Source: Protula sp. h YS-2021
Lineage: Eukaryota; Annelida; Polychaeta; Sabellida; Serpulidae
NCBI GenBank assembly: GCA_949752745.1
Contig: OX457031.1
Span: forward strand, 24,504,081 to 24,568,080
DNA length: 64,000 nt
Direction of reading: 5' to 3'
The notes beneath the pieces were generated by a model. That model saw only the letters and a program-made list of their open reading frames with translations, made no database searches and was not told where the DNA came from. Below, one piece after another: positions 1 to 16,189 of this stretch. How positions within the stretch are numbered: the stretch's first letter is position 1; every line of letters begins with the position of its first letter. The position numbers and the translations under genes are program-made.

Positions 1-3000
1 GGTCATAGTGACCAATTTCAAAAATAACATTATTTTTGAAATGACCAGACTTATATTAGATAATTACACCCTGTATTAGAAACAAAAATCAAAAACTCAG
101 TTCAAAATAACAATATTAGCCCTAACCCTAGCCCTAACTAAAGGAATAGTTTGCTATGCTAGATATGGACGCTAAACAAAAGTGTTTGGGTCATAGTGAC
201 CAATTTCAAAAATACCATAATGTTTGGAAAGAGGAGACTCATATTAGTTAATTAGACCCTGTATAAGAAACCACAAAACAACCACTCAACTCAAAATCCC
301 AACCCTAGCCCTAACCCTAACTAAAGGGATAGTTTGCTATGCTAGATATGGACGCTAAACAAAAGTGTTTGGGTCATAGTGACCAATTTCAAAAATACCA
401 TTATGTTTGGAAAGAGGAGACTCATATTAGTTAAGTAGACCCTGTATAAGAAACCACAAAACAACCACTCAACTCAAAATCCCAACCCTAGCCCTAACCC
501 TAACTAAAGGGATAGTTTGCTATGCTATATATGGACGCTAAACAAAAGTGTTTGGGTCATAGTGACCAATTTCAAAAATACCATTATTTTTGGAAAGAGG
601 AGACTCATATTAGTTAATTACACCCTGTATTAGAAACAAAAATCCAAAAACTCAGCTCAAAATAATTTTATTAGCCCTAACCCAAACCCTAACTAAACGG
701 ATAGTTTGCTATGCTATATATGGACGCTAAACAAAAGTGTTTGGGTCATAGTGACCAATTTCAAAAATACCATATTGTTTGGGATAAGGAGACTCATATT
801 AGTTAATTAGACCCTGTATAAGAAACCACAAAACAACCAATCAACTCAAAATCCCAACCCTAGCCCTAACCCTAACCCTAACTAAAGGGCTAGTTTGCTA
901 TGCTATATATGGACGCTAAACAAAAGTGTTTGGGTCATAGAGACCAATTTCAAAAATTCCATTATTTTTGGAAAGAGGAGACTCATATTAGTTAATTACA
1001 CCCTGTATTAGAAACAAAAATCCAAAAACTCAGCTCAAAATAACAATATTAGCCCTAACCCTAGCCCTGACTAAAGGGTTAGTTTGCTTTGCAATATATG
1101 GACGCTAAACAAAAGTGTTTGGGTCATAGTCAACAATTTAAAAAATACCATTATGTTTGGAAAGAGGAGACTCATATTAGTTAATTAGACTATGTATAAG
1201 AAACCACAAACCAGCCACTGAACTCAAAATCCCAACCCTGGCCCTAACCCTAACCCTAACTAAAGGGCTAGTTTGCTATGCTATATATGGACGCTAAACA
1301 AAAGTGTTTGGGCCATAGTGACCAATTTCAAAAATACCATTATTTTTGGAAAGACGAGACTCATATTAGTTAATTACACCCTGGATTAGAAACAAAAATC
1401 CAAAAACTCAGCTCAAAATAATTTTATTAGCCCTAACCCTAACCCTAACTAAACGGATAGTTTGCTATGCTATATATGGACGCTAAACAAAAGTGTTTGG
1501 GTCATAGTGACCAATTTCAAAAATACCATATTGTCTGGAAAGAGGAGACTCACATTAGTTAATTAGACCCTGTATAAGAAACCACAAAACAACCAATCAA
1601 CTCAAAATCCCAACCCTAGCCCTAACCCTAACCCTAACTAAAGGGCTAGTTTGCTATGCTATATATGGAGGCTAAACAAAAGTGTTTGGTTCATAGTGAC
1701 CAATTTCAAAAATACCATTATTTTTGGAAAGAGCAGATTCATATTAGTTAATTACACCCTGTATTAGAAACAAAAATCCAATAACTCAGCTCAAACTAAC
1801 AATATTAGCCCTAACCCTAACCCTAAGTAAATGGATAGTTTGCTATGCTATATATGGACGCTAAACAAAAGTGTTTGGGTCATAGTGACCAATTTCAAAA
1901 ATAACATTATTTTTGGAAAGAGGAGACTCATATTAGTTAATTAGACCCTGTATAAGAAACCACAAACCAACCACTCAACTCAAAATCCCAACCCTAGCCC
2001 TAACACTAACCCTAACTAAAGGGCTAGTTTGCGCTGCTTTATATGGACGCTAAACAAAAGTGTTTGGTTCATAGTGACCAATTTCAAAAATACCATTATT
2101 TTTGGAAAGAGCAGACTCATATTAGTTAATTACAACCTGTATTAGAAACAAAAATCCAAAAACTCAGCTCAAACTAACAATATTAACCCTAACCCTAGCC
2201 CTGACTAAAGGGTTAGTTTGCTATGCAATATATGGACGCTAAACCAAAGTGTTTGGGTCATAGTCAACAATTTAAAAAATACCATTATGTTTGGAAAGAG
2301 GAGACTCATATTAGTTAATTAGACCCTGTTTAAGAAACCACAAAACAACAACTCAACTCAAAATCCCAACCCTAGCCCTAACCCTAACCCTAACTAAAGG
2401 GCTAGTTTGCTATGCTATATATGGACGCTAAACAAAAGTGTTTGGGTCATAGTGACCAATTTCAAAATACCATTATTTTTGGAAAGAGGAGACTCATATT
2501 AGTTAATTACACCCTGTATTAGAAACAAAAATTCAAAAACTCAACCCAAACTAGCAATATTAGCCCTACCACTAACCCTAACTAAAGGGCTAGTTTGCTA
2601 TGCTATATATGGACGCTAAACAAAAGTGTTTGGGTCATAGTGACCAATTTCAAAAATAACATTACTTTTTGAAAGAGGAGACTCATATTAGTTAATTACA
2701 ACCTGTATTAGAAACAAAAATCCAAAAACTCAGCTCAAAATAACAATATTAGCCCTAACCCTAACCCTAACTAAAGGGATAGTTTGCTATGCTATATATG
2801 GACGCAAAGCAAAAGTGTTTGGGTCATAGTGACCAATTTCAAAAATACCATTATGTTTGGAAAGAGGAGACTCATATTAGTTAATTAGACCCTGTATAAG
2901 AAACCACAAAACAACCAATCAACTCAAAATCCCAACCCTAGCCCTAACCCTAACCCTAACTAAAGGGATAGTTTGCTATGCTATATATGGACGCTAAACA

Positions 3001-6000
3001 AAAGTGTTTGGGTCATGGTGACCAATTTCAAAAATAACATTATTTTTGGAAAGAGCAGACTCATAGTAGATAATTACACCCTGTATTTGACACAAAAATC
3101 CAAAAACTCAGTTCAAAATAACAATATTAGACCTAACCCTAGCCCTAACTAAAAGGATAGTTTGCTATGCTATATATGGACGATAAACAAAAGTGTTTGG
3201 GTCGTAGTGAACAATTTCAAAAATACCATTATGTTTCGAAAGAGGAGACTCATATTAGTTAATTAGACCCTGTATAAGAAACCACAAACCAACCACTCAA
3301 CTCAAAATCCCAACCCTAGCCCTAACCCTAACCCTAACTTAAGGCCCAGTTTTCTATGCTATATATGGATGCTAAACAAAAGTGTTTGGGTCATAGTGAC
3401 CAATTTCAAAAATACCATTATTTTTGGAAGGAGGAGACTCATATTAGTTAATAACACCGTGTATTAGAAACAAAAATCCAAAAACTCAGCTCAAAATAAC
3501 AATATTAGCCCTAACCCTAACCCTAACTAAAGGGATAGTTTGCTATGCTATATATGGACGTTAAGCAAAAGGGTTCGGGTCATAGTGACCAATTTCAAAA
3601 ATAACATTATGTTTGGAAAGAGGAGACTCATATTAGTTAATTAGACCCTGTATAAGAAACCACAAACCAACCACTCAACTCAAAATCCCAACCTTAGCCC
3701 TAACCCTAACCCTAACTAAAGGGATAGTTTGCTATGCTATATATGGACGCTAAGCAAATGTGTTTGGGTCATAGTGAACAATTTTAAAAATAACATTATT
3801 TTTGGAAAGAGCAGACTCATATTAGATAATTACACCCTGTATTAGACACAAAAATCCAAAAACTCAGTTCATAATAACAATATTAGCCCTAACCCTAGCC
3901 CTAACTAAAGGGATAGTTTGCTATGCTATATATGGACGATAAACAAAAGTGTTTGGGTCATAGTGAACAATTTCAAAAATACCATTATGTTTGGAAAGAG
4001 GAGACTCATATTAGTTAATTAGTCCCTGTATAAGAAACCACAAACCAACCACACAACTCAAAATCCCAACCCTAGCCCTAACCCTAACCCTAACTAAAGG
4101 GCTAGTTTGCTATGCTATATATGGACGCTAAACAAAAGTGTTTGGGTCATAGTGACCACTTTCAAAAATACCATTATTTTTGAAAAGACCAGACTCATAT
4201 TAGTTAATTACAACCTGTATTAGAAACAAAAATCCAAAAACTCAGCTCAAAATAACAATATTAGCCCTAACCCTAACCCTAACTAAATGGATAGTTTGCT
4301 ATGCTATATATGGACGCTAAACAAAGTGTTTGGGTCATAGTGACCAATTTCAAAAATAACATAATTTTTGGAAAGAGGAGACTCATATTAGTTAATTACA
4401 CCCAGTATTAGAAACAAAAATCCAAAAACTCAGTTCAAAATAACAATATTAGCCTTAACCCTAGCCCTAACTAAAGGAATAGCTTGCTATTCTAGATATG
4501 GACGCTAAACAAAAGTGTTTGGGTCATAGTGACCAATTTCAAAAATACTATTATTTTTGGAAAGAGGAGACTCATATTAGTTAATTAGACCCTGTATAAG
4601 AAACCACAAAACAACCACTCAACTCAAAATCCCAACCCTAGCCCTAACCCTAACCCTAACTAAAGGGCTAGTTTGCTATGCTATATATGGAGGCTAAACA
4701 AAAGTGTTTGGGTCATAGTGACCAATTTCAAAATACCATTATTTTTGGAAAGAGGAGACTCATATTAGTTAATTACACCCTGTATTAGAAACAAAAATTC
4801 AAAAACTCAACCCAAACTAGCAATATTAGCCCTACCACTAACCCTAACTAAAGGACTAGTTTGCTATGCTATATATGGACGCTAAACAAAAGTGTTTGGG
4901 TCATAGTGACCAATTTCAAAAATAACATTATTTTTGGAAAGAGCAGACTCATAGTAGATAATTACACCCTGTATTTGACACAAAAATCCAAAAACTCAGT
5001 TCAAAATAACAATATTAGACCTAACCCTAGCCCTAACTAAAAGGATAGTTTGCTATGCTATATACGGACGATAAACAAAAGTGTGTGGGTCATAGTGAAC
5101 AATTTCAAAAATACCATTATGTTTGGAAAGAGGAGACTCATATTAGTTAATTAGACCCTGTATAAGAAACCACAAACCAACCACTCAACTCAAAATCCCA
5201 ACCCTAGCCCTAACCCTAACCCTAACTTAAGGGCCAGTTCTCTATGCTATATATGGATGCTAAACAAAAGTGTTTGGGTCATAGTGACCAATTTCAAAAA
5301 TACCATTATTTTTGGAAGGAGGAGACTCATATTAGTTAATAACACCCTGTATTAGAAACAAAAATCCAAAAACTCAGCTCAAAATAACAATATTAGCCCT
5401 AACTCTAACCCTAACTAAAGGGATAGTTTGCTATGCTATATATGGACGCTAAGCAAAAGGGTTCGGGTCATAGAGACCAATTTCAAAAATACCATTATGT
5501 TTGGAAAGAGGAGACTCATATTAGTTAATTAGACCCTGTATAAGAAACCACAAACCAACCACTCAACTCAAAATCCCAACCTTAGCCCTAACCCTAACAC
5601 TAACTAAAGGGCTAGTTTGCTATGCTATATATGGACGCTAAACAAAAGTGTTTGGGTCATAGTGACCACTTTCAAAAATACCATTATTTTTGAAAAGACC
5701 AGACTCATATTAGTTAATTACACCCAGTAGTAGAAACAAAAATCCAAAAACTCAGTTCAAAATAACAATATTAGCCTTAACCCTAGCCCTAACTAAAGGA
5801 ATAGTTTGCTATTCTAGATATGGACGCTAAACAAAAGTGTTTGGGTCATAGTGACCAATTTCAAAAATACTATTATGTTTGGAAAGAGGAGACTCATATT
5901 AGTTAATTAGACCCTGTATAAGAAACCACAAAACAATCACTCAACTCAAAATCCCAACCCTAGCCCTAACCCTAACCCTAACTAAAGGGCTAGTTTGCCA

Positions 6001-9000
6001 TGCTATATATGGAGGCTAAACAAAAGTGTTTTGGTCATAGTGACCAATTTCAAAATACCATTATTTTTGGCAAGAGGAGATTCATATTAGTTAATTACAC
6101 CCTGTATTAGAAACAAAAATTCAAAAACTCAACCCAAACTAGCAATATTAGCCCTAACACTAACCCTAACTAAAGGGCTAGTTTGCTATGCTATATAAGG
6201 ACGCTAAAAAAAAGTGTTTGGGTCATAGTGACCAATTTCAAAAATAACATTATTTTTTAAAAGAGGAGACTCATATTAGTTAATTACAACCTGTATTAGA
6301 AACAAAAATCCAAAAACTCAGCTCAAAATAACAATACTAGTCCTAACCCTAACCCTAATTAAAGGGATAGTTTGCTATGCTATATATGGACGATAAACAA
6401 AAGTGTTTGGGTCATAGTGAACAATTTCAAAAATACCATTATTTTTGGAAAGAGGAGACTCATATTAGTTAATTACACCCTGTATTAGAAACGAAAATTC
6501 AAAAACTGAACCCAAAATAGGAATATTAGCCGTAACCCTAACCCTAACTAAAGGGCTAGTTTGCTATGCTCTATATGGACGCTAAATAAAAGTGTTTGGG
6601 TCATAGTGACCGATTTCAAAAATACCATTATTTTTGGAAAGAGAAGACTCATATTAGTTAATTAGACCCTGTATAAGAAACCACAAACCAACCACTCAAC
6701 TCAAAATCCCAACCCTAGACCTAACCGTAACCCTAACTAAAGGACTAGTTTGCTATGCTATATATTGACGCTAAACAAAAGTGTTTGGGTCATAGTGACC
6801 AATTTCAAAATACCATTATTTTTGAAAAGAGGAGACTCATATTAGTTAATTACACCATGTATTAGAAACAAAAATCCAAACACTCAGCTAAAAATAACAA
6901 TAGTAGCTCTAACCCTAACCCTAACTAAAGGGATAGTTTGCTATGCTATATATCGACGCTAAATAAAAGTGTTTGGGTCATAGTGACCGATTTCAAAAAT
7001 ACCATTATTTTTGGAAAGAGGAGACTCATATTAGTTAATTAGACCCTGTATAAGAAACCACAAAACAACCACTCAACTCAAAATCCCAACCCTAGCCCTA
7101 ACCCTAACCCTAACTAAAGGGCTAGTTTGCTATGCTATATATGGAGGCTAAACAAAAGTGTTTTGGTCATAGTGACCAATTTCAAAATACCATTATTTTT
7201 GGCAAGAGGAGATTCATATTAGTTAATTACACCCTGTATTAGAAACAAAAATTCAAAAACTCAACCCAAACTAGCAATATTAGCCCTAACACTAACCCTA
7301 ACTAAAGGGCTAGTTTGCTATGCTATATAAGGACGCTAAAAAAAAGTGTTTGGGTCATAGTGACCAATTTCAAAAATAACATTATTTTTTAAAAGAGGAG
7401 ACTCATATTAGTTAATTACAACCTGTATTAGAAACAAAAATCCAAAAACTCAGCTCAAAATAACAATACTAGTCCTAACCCTAACCCTAATTAAAGGGAT
7501 AGTTTGCTATGCTATATATGGACGATAAACAAAAGTGTTTGGGTCATAGTGAACAATTTCAAAAATACCATTATTTTTGGAAAGAGGAGACTCATATTAG
7601 TTAATTAGACCCTGTATAAGAAACCACAAACCAACCACTCAACTCAAAATCCCAACCCTAGCCCTAACCGTAACCCTAACTAAAGGGCTAGTTTGCTATG
7701 CTATATATGGACGCTAAACAAAAGTGTTTGGGTCATAGTGACCAATTTCAAAATACCATTATTTTTGGAAAGAGGAGACTCATATTAGTTAATTAGACCC
7801 TGTATAAGAAACCACAAACCAACCACTCAACTCTAAATCCCAACCCTAGCCCTAACCCTAACCCTAACTAAAGGGATAGTTTGCTATGCTATATATGGAC
7901 GCTAAACAAAAGTGTTTGGGTCATGGTGACCAATTTCAAAAATAACATTATTTTTGGAAAGAGCAGACTCATAGTAGATAATTACACCCTGTATTTGACA
8001 CAAAAATCCAAAAACTCAGTTCAAAATAACAATATTAGACCTAACCCTAGCCCTAACTAAAAGGATAGTTTGCTATGCTATATATGGACGATAAACAAAA
8101 GTGTTTGGGTCGTAGTGAACAATTTTAAAAATACCATTATGTTTCGAAAGAGGAGACTCATATTAGTTAATTAGACCCTGTATAAGAAACCACAAACCAA
8201 CCACACAACTCAAAATCCCAACCCTAGCCCTAACCCTAACCCTAACTAAAGGGCTAGTTTGCTATGCTATATATGGACGCTAAACAAAAGTGTTTGGGTC
8301 ATAGTGACCACTTTCAAAAATACCATTATTTTTGAAAAGACCAGACTCATATTAGTTAATTACAACCTGTATTAGAAACAAAAATCCAAAAACTCAGCTC
8401 AAAATAACAATATTAGCCCTAACCCTAACCCTAACGAAATGGATAGTTTGCTATGCTATATATGGACGCTAAACAAAAGTGTTTGGGTCATAGTGACCAA
8501 TTTCAAAAATAACATTATTTTTGGAAAGAGGAGACTCATATTAGTTAATTACACCCAGTAGTAGAAACAAAAATCCAAAAACTCAGTTCAAAATAACAAT
8601 ATTAGCCTTAACCCTAGCCCTAACTAAAGGAATAGTTTGCTATTCTAGATATGGACGCTAAACAAAAGTGTTTGGGTCATAGTGACCAATTTCAAAAATA
8701 CTATTATGTTTGGAAAGAGGAGACTCATATTAGTTAATTAGACCCTGTATAAGAAACCACAAAACAACCACTCAACTCAAAATCCCAACCCTAGCCCTAA
8801 CCCTAACCCTAACTAAAGGGCTAGTTTGCTATGCTATATATGGAGGCTAAACAAAAGTGTTTTGGTCATAGTGACCAATTTCAAAATACCATTATTTTTG
8901 GCAAGAGGAGATTCATATTAGTTAATTACACCCTGTATTAGAAACAAAAATTCAAAAACTCAACCCAAACTAGCAATATTAGCCCTAACACTAACCCTAA

Positions 9001-11290
9001 CTAAAGGGCTAGTTTGCTATGCTATATAAGGACGCTAAAAAAAAGTGTTTGGGTCATAGTGACCAATTTCAAAAATAACATTATTTTTTAAAAGAGGAGA
9101 CTCATATTAGTTAATTACAACCTGTATTAGAAACAAAAATCCAAAAACTCAGCTAAAAATAACAATACTAGTACTAACCCTAACCCTAATTAAAGGGATA
9201 GTTTGCTATGCTATATATGGACGATAAACAAAAGTGTTTGGGTCATAGTGAACAATTTCAAAAATACCATTATGTTTCGAAAGAGGAGACTCATATTAGT
9301 TAATTACACCCTGTATTAGAAACGAAAATTCAAAAACTGAACCCAAAATAGGAATATTAGCCGTAACCCTAACCCTAACTAAAGGGCTAGTTTGCTATGC
9401 TCTATATGGACGCTAAGCAAAAGTGTTTGGGTCATAGTGACCAATTTCAAAAATACCATTATTTTTGGAAAGAGGAGACTCATATTAGTTAATTACACCA
9501 TGTATTAGAAACCAAAATCCAAAAACTCAGCTAAAAATAACAATATTAGCTCTAACCCTAACCCTAACTAAAGGGATAGTTTGCTATGCTATATATCGAC
9601 GCTAAATAAAAGTGTTTGGGTCATAGTGACCGATTTCAAAAATACCATTATTTTTGGAAAGAGAAGACTCATATTAGTTAATTAGACCCTGTATAAGAAA
9701 CCACAAACCAACCACTCAACTCAAAATCCCAACCCTAGACCTAACCGTAACCCTAACTAAAGGGCTAGTTTGCTATGCTATATATGGACGCTAAACAAAA
9801 GTGTTTGGGTCATAGTGACCAATTTCAAAATACCATTATTTTTGAAAAGAGGAGACTCATATTAGTTAATTACACCATGTATTAGAAACAAAAATCCAAA
9901 CACTCAGCTAAAAATAACAATATTAGCTCTAACCCTAACCCTAACTAAAGGGATAGTTTGCTATGCTATATATCGACGCTAAATAAAAGTGTTTGGGTCA
10001 TAGTGACCGATTTCAAAAATACCATTATTTTTGGAAAGAGGAGACTCATATTAGTTATTTAGACCCTGTATAAGAAACCACAAACCAACCACTCAACTCA
10101 AAATCCCAACCCTAGCCCTAACCGTAACCCTAACTAAAGGGCTAGTTTGCTATGCTATATATGGACGCTAAACAAAAGTGTTTGGGTCATAGTGACCAAT
10201 TTCAAAATACCATTATTTTTGGAAAGAGGAGACTCATATTAGTTAATTAGACCCTGTATAAGAAACCACAAACCAACCACTCAACTCTAAATCCCAACCC
10301 TAGCCCTAACCCTAACCCTAACTAAAGGGATAGTTTGCTATGCTATATATGGACGCTAAACAAAAGTGTTTGGGTCATGGTGACCAATTTCAAAAATAAC
10401 ATTATTTTTGGAAAGAGCAGACTCATAGTAGATAATTACACCCTGTATTTGACACAAAAATCCAAAAACGCAGTTCAAAATAACAATATTGGACCTAACC
10501 CTAGCCCTAACTAAAAGGATAGTTTGCTATGCTATATATGGACGATAAACAAAAGTGTTTGGGTCGTAGTGAACAATTTCAAAAATACCATTATGTTTCG
10601 AAAGAGGAGACTCATATTAGTTAATTAGACCCTGTATAAGAAACCACAAACCAACCACTCAACTCAAAATCCCAACCCTAGCCCTAACCCTAACCCTAAC
10701 TTAAGGCCCAGTTTTCTATGCTATATATGGATGCTAAACAAAAGTGTTTGGGTCATAGTGACCAATTTCAAAAATACCATTATTTTTGGAAGGAGGAGAC
10801 TCATATTAGTTAATAACACCGTGTATTAGAAACAAAAATCCAAAAACTCAGCTCAAAATAACAATATTAGCCCTAACCCTAACCCTAACTAAATGGATAG
10901 TTTGCTATGCTATATATGGACGCTAAACAAAGTGTTTGGGTCATAGTGACCAATTTCAAAAATAAAATTATTTTTGGAAAGAGGAGACTCATATTAGTTA
11001 ATTACACCCAGTATTAGAAACAAAAATCCAAAAACTCAGTTCAAAATAACAATATTAGCCTTAACCCTAGCCCTAACTAAAGCAATAGTTTGCTATTCTA
11101 GATATGGACGCTAAACAAAAGTGTTTGGGTCATAGTGACCAATTTCAAAAATACTATTATTTTTGGAAAGAGGAGACTCATATTAATTAATTAGACCCTG
11201 TATAAGAAACCACAAAACAACCACTCAACTCAAAATCCCAACCCTAGCCCTAACCCTAACCCTAACTAAAGGGCTAGTTTGCTATGCTAT

Positions 11291-14200
11291 ATATGGAGGC
11301 TAAACAAAAGTGTTTGGGTCATAGTGACCAATTTCAAAATACCATTATTTTTGGAAAGAGGAGACTCATATTAGTTAATTACACCCTGTATTAGAAACAA
11401 AAATTCAAAAACTCAACCCAAACTAGCAATATTAGCCCTACCACTAACCCTAACTAAAGGGCTAGTTTGCTATGCTATATATGGACGCTAAACAAAAGTG
11501 TTTGGGTCATAGTGACCAATTTCAAAAATAACATTATTTTTTGAAAGAGGAGACTCATATTAGTTAATTAGACCCTGTATAAGAAACCACAAACCAACCA
11601 CTCAACTCAAAATCCCAACCCTAGCCCTAACCCTAACCCTAACTAAAGGGATAGTTTGCTATGCTATATATGGACGCTAAGCAAATGTGTTTGGGTCATA
11701 GTGAACAATTTCAAAAATAACATTATTTTTGGAAAGAGCAGACTCATAGTAGATAATTACACCCTGTATTTGACACAAAAATCCAAAAACTCAGTTCAAA
11801 ATAACAATATTAGACCTAACCCTAGCCCTAACTAAAAGGATAGTTTGCTATGCTATATACGGACGATAAACAAAAGTGTTTGGGTCATAGTGAACAATTT
11901 CAAAAATACCATTATGTTTGGAAAGAGGAGACTCATATTAGTTAATTAGACCCTGTATAAGAAACCACAAAGCAACCAGTCAACTCAAAATCCCAACCCT
12001 AGCCCTAACCCTAACCCTAACTAAAGGGCTAGTTTGCTATGCTATATATGGACGCTAAACAAAAGTGTTTGGGTCATAGTGACCAATTTCAAAAATAACA
12101 TTATTTTTGGAAAGAGGAGACTCATATTAGTTAATTACACCCAGTAGTAGAAGCAAAAATCCAAAAACTCAGTTCAAAATAACAATATTAGCCTTAACCC
12201 TAGCCCTAACTAAAGGAATAGTTTGCTATTCTAGATATGGACGCTAAACAAAAGTGTTTGGGTCATAGTGATCAATTTCAAAAATACTATTATGTTTGGA
12301 AAGAGGAGACTCATATTAGTTAATTAGACCCTGTATAAGAAACCACAAAACAACCACTCAACTCAAAATCCCAACCCTAGCCCTAACCCTAACCCTAACT
12401 AAAGGGCTAGTTTGCTATGCTATGGAGGCTAAACAAAAGTGTTTTGGTCATAGTGACCAATTTCAAAATACCATTATTTTTGGCAAGAGGAGATTCATAT
12501 TAGTTAATTACACCCTGTATTAGAAACAAAAATTCAAAAACTCAACCCAAACTAGCCATATTAGCCCTAACACTAACCCTAACTAAAGGGCTAGTTTGCT
12601 ATGCTATATAAGGACGCTAAACAAAAGTGTTTGGGTCATAGTGACCAATTTCAAAAATAACATTATTTTTTAAAAGAGGAGACTCATATTAGTTAATTAC
12701 AACCTGTATTAGAAACAAAAATCCAAAAACTCAGCTCAAAATAACAATACTAGTCCTAACCCTAACCCTAACTAAAGGGATAGTTTGCTATGCTATATAT
12801 GGACGATAAACAAAAGTGTTTGGATCATAGTGAACAATTTCAAAAATACCATTATGTTTCGAAAGAGGAGACTCATATTAGTTAATTACACCCTGTATTA
12901 GAAACGAAAATTCAAAAACTGAACCCAAAATAGGAATATTAGCCGTAACCCTAACCCTAACTAAAGGGCTAGTTTGCTATGCTCTATATGGACGCTAAAC
13001 AAAAGTGTTTGGGTCATAGTGACCAATTTCAAAAATACCATTATTTTTGGAAAGAGGAGACTCATATTAGTTAATTACACCATGTATTAGAAACAAAAAT
13101 CCAAAAACTCAGCTAAAAATAACAATATTAGCTCTAACCCTAACCCTAACTAAAGGGATAGTTTGCTATGCTATATATCGACGCTAAATAAAAGTGTTTG
13201 GGTCATAGTGACCGATTTCAAAAATACCATTATTTTTGGAAAGAGGAGACTCATATTAGTTAATTAGACCCTGTATAAGAAACCAAAAACCAACCACGCA
13301 ACTCAAAAGCCCAACCCAAGCCCTAACCCTAACCCAACTAAAGGGCTAGTTTGCTATGCTTTATATGGACGCTCAACAAAAGTGTTTGGGTCATAGTGAC
13401 CAATTTCCAAAAATACCATTATTTTGGAAAGAGGAGACTCATATTAGTTAATTACATCCTGTATTAGAAAGAAAAATCCAAAAACTCAGCTCAAAATAAC
13501 AATATTAGTCCTAACCCTAACCCTAACTGAAGGGATAGTTTGCTATGCTATATATGGACGCTAAACAAAAGTGTTTGGGTTATAGTGACCAATTTCACAA
13601 ATACCATTAATTTTGGAAAGAGGGGACTCATATTAGTTAATAAGTCCCTGTATAAGAAACCACAAACCAACCACTCAACTCAAAATCCCAACCCTAGCCC
13701 TAACCCTAACCCTAACTAAAGGGCTAGTTTGCTATGCTATATATGGAGGCTAAACAAAAGTGTTTGGGTCATAGTGACCAATTTCAAAATACCATTATTT
13801 TTGGAAAGAGGAGACTCATATTAGTTAATTACACCCTGTATTAGAAACAAAAATTCAAAAACTCAACCCAAACTAGCAATATTAGCCCTACCACTAACCC
13901 TAACTAAAGGGCTAGTTTGCTATGCTATATATGGACGCTAAACAAAAGTGTTTGGGTCATAGTGACCAATTTCAAAAATAACATTATTTTTTGAAAGAGG
14001 AGACTCATATTAGTTAATTAGACCCTGTATAAGAAACCACAAACCAACCACTCAACTCAAAATCCCAACCCTAGCCCTAACCCTAACCCTAACTAAAGGG
14101 ATAGTTTGCTATGCTATATATGGACGCTAAGCAAATGTGTTTGGGTCATAGTGAACAATTTCAAAAATAACATTATTTTTGGAAAGAGCAGACTCATAGT

Positions 14201-16189
14201 AGATAATTACACCCTGTATTTGACACAAAAATCCAAAAACTCAGTTCAAAATAACAATATTAGACCTAACCCTAGCCCTAACTAAAAGGATAGTTTGCTA
14301 TGCTATATACGGACGATAAACAAAAGTGTTTGGGTCATAGTGAACAATTTCAAAAATACCATTATGTTTGGAAAGAGGAGACTCATATTAGTTAATTAGA
14401 CCCTGTATAAGAAACCACAAAGCAACCAGTCAACTCAAAATCCCAACCCTAGCCCTAACCCTAACCCTAACTAAAGGGCTAGTTTGCTATGCTATATATG
14501 GACGCTAAACAAAAGTGTTTGGGTCATAGTGACCAATTTCAAAAATAACATTATTTTTGGAAAGAGGAGACTCATATTAGTTAATTACACCCAGTAGTAG
14601 AAGCAGAAATCCAAAAACTCAGTTCAAAATAACAATATTAGCCTTAACCCTAGCCCTAACTAAAGGAATAGTTTGCTATTCTAGATATGGACGCTAAACA
14701 AAAGTGTTTGGGTCATAGTGATCAATTTCAAAAATACTATTATGTTTGGAAAGAGGAGACTCATATTAGTTAATTAGACCCTGTATAAGAAACCACAAAA
14801 CAACCACTCAACTCAAAATCCCAACCCTAGCCCTAACCCTAACCCTAACTAAAGGGCTAGTTTGCTATGCTATGGAGGCTAAACAAAAGTGTTTTGGTCA
14901 TAGTGACCAATTTCAAAATACCATTATTTTTGGCAAGAGGAGATTCATATTAGTTAATTACACCCTGTATTAGAAACAAAAATTCAAAAACTCAACCCAA
15001 ACTAGCAATATTAGCCCTAACACTAACCCTAACTAAAGGGCTAGTTTGCTATGCTATATAAGGACGCTAAACAAAAGTGTTTGGGTCATAGTGACCAATT
15101 TCAAAAATAACATTATTTTTTAAAAGAGGAGACTCATATTAGTTAATTACAACCTGTATTAGAAACAGAAATCCAAAAACTCAGCTCAAAATAACAATAC
15201 TAGTCCTAACCCTAACCCTAACTAAAGGGATAGTTTGCTATGCTATATATGGACGATAAACAAAAGTGTTTGGATCATAGTGAACAATTTCAAAAATACC
15301 ATTATGTTTCGAAAGAGGAGACTCATATTAGTTAATTACACCCTGTATTAGAAACGAAAATTCAAAAACTGAACCCAAAATAGGAATATTAGCCGTAACC
15401 CTAACCCTAACTAAAGGGCTAGTTTGCTATGCTCTATATGGACGCTAAACAAAAGTGTTTGGGTCATAGTGACCAATTTCAAAAATACCATTATTTTTGG
15501 AAAGAGGAGACTCATATTAGTTAATTACACCATGTATTAGAAACAAAAATCCAAAAACTCAGCTAAAAATAACAATATTAGCTCTAACCCTAACCCTAAC
15601 TAAAGGGATAGTTTGCTATGCTATATATCGACGCTAAATAAAAGTGTTTGGGTCATAGTGACCGATTTCAAAAATACCATTATTTTTGGAAAGAGGAGAC
15701 TCATATTAGTTAATTAGACCCTGTATAAGAAACCAAAAACCAACCACTCAACTCAAAAGCCCAACCCAAGCCCTAACCCTAACCCAACTAAAGGGCTAGT
15801 TTGCTATGCTTTATATGGACGCTCAACAAAAGTGTTTGGGTCATAGTGACCAATTTCAAAAATACCATTATTTTGGAAAGAGGAGACTCATATTAGTTAA
15901 TTACATCCTGTATTAGAAAGAAAAATCCAAAAACTCAGCTCAAAATAACAATATTAGTCCTAACCCTAACCCTAACTGAAGGGATAGTTTGCTATGCTAT
16001 ATATGGACGCTAAACAAAAGTGTTTGGGTTATAGTGACCAATTTCACAAATACCATTAATTTTGGAAAGAGGGGACTCATATTAGTTAATAAGTCCCTGT
16101 ATAAGAAAACACAAACCAACCACTCAACTCAAAATCCCAAACCTAGCCCTAACCCTAACCCTAACTAAAGGGCTAGTTTGCTATGCCAT
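11291..16189 (+). repeat. 2,450-bp tandem duplication (13 monomers) within the satellite
   Basis: The block 11,291-13,740 is repeated as 13,741-16,189 with an offset of 2,450 bp. Shared private variants prove it: a 5-bp loss giving TTTGCTATGCTATGGAGG at about 12,411 and 14,861, the ACATTATTTTTTG variant at 11,531 and 13,981, and AACCAAAAACC at about 13,281 and 15,731. One 1-bp indel near 13,408 changes the offset to 2,449. Similarity falls off after about 16,185 (TATATTTAAGC). 2,450 bp equals 13 monomers of 188.5 bp. Smaller related blocks (GGTCATGGTGACC at 3,011, 7,919 and 10,372) show similar 13- and 26-monomer spacings. Confidence 0.85.
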
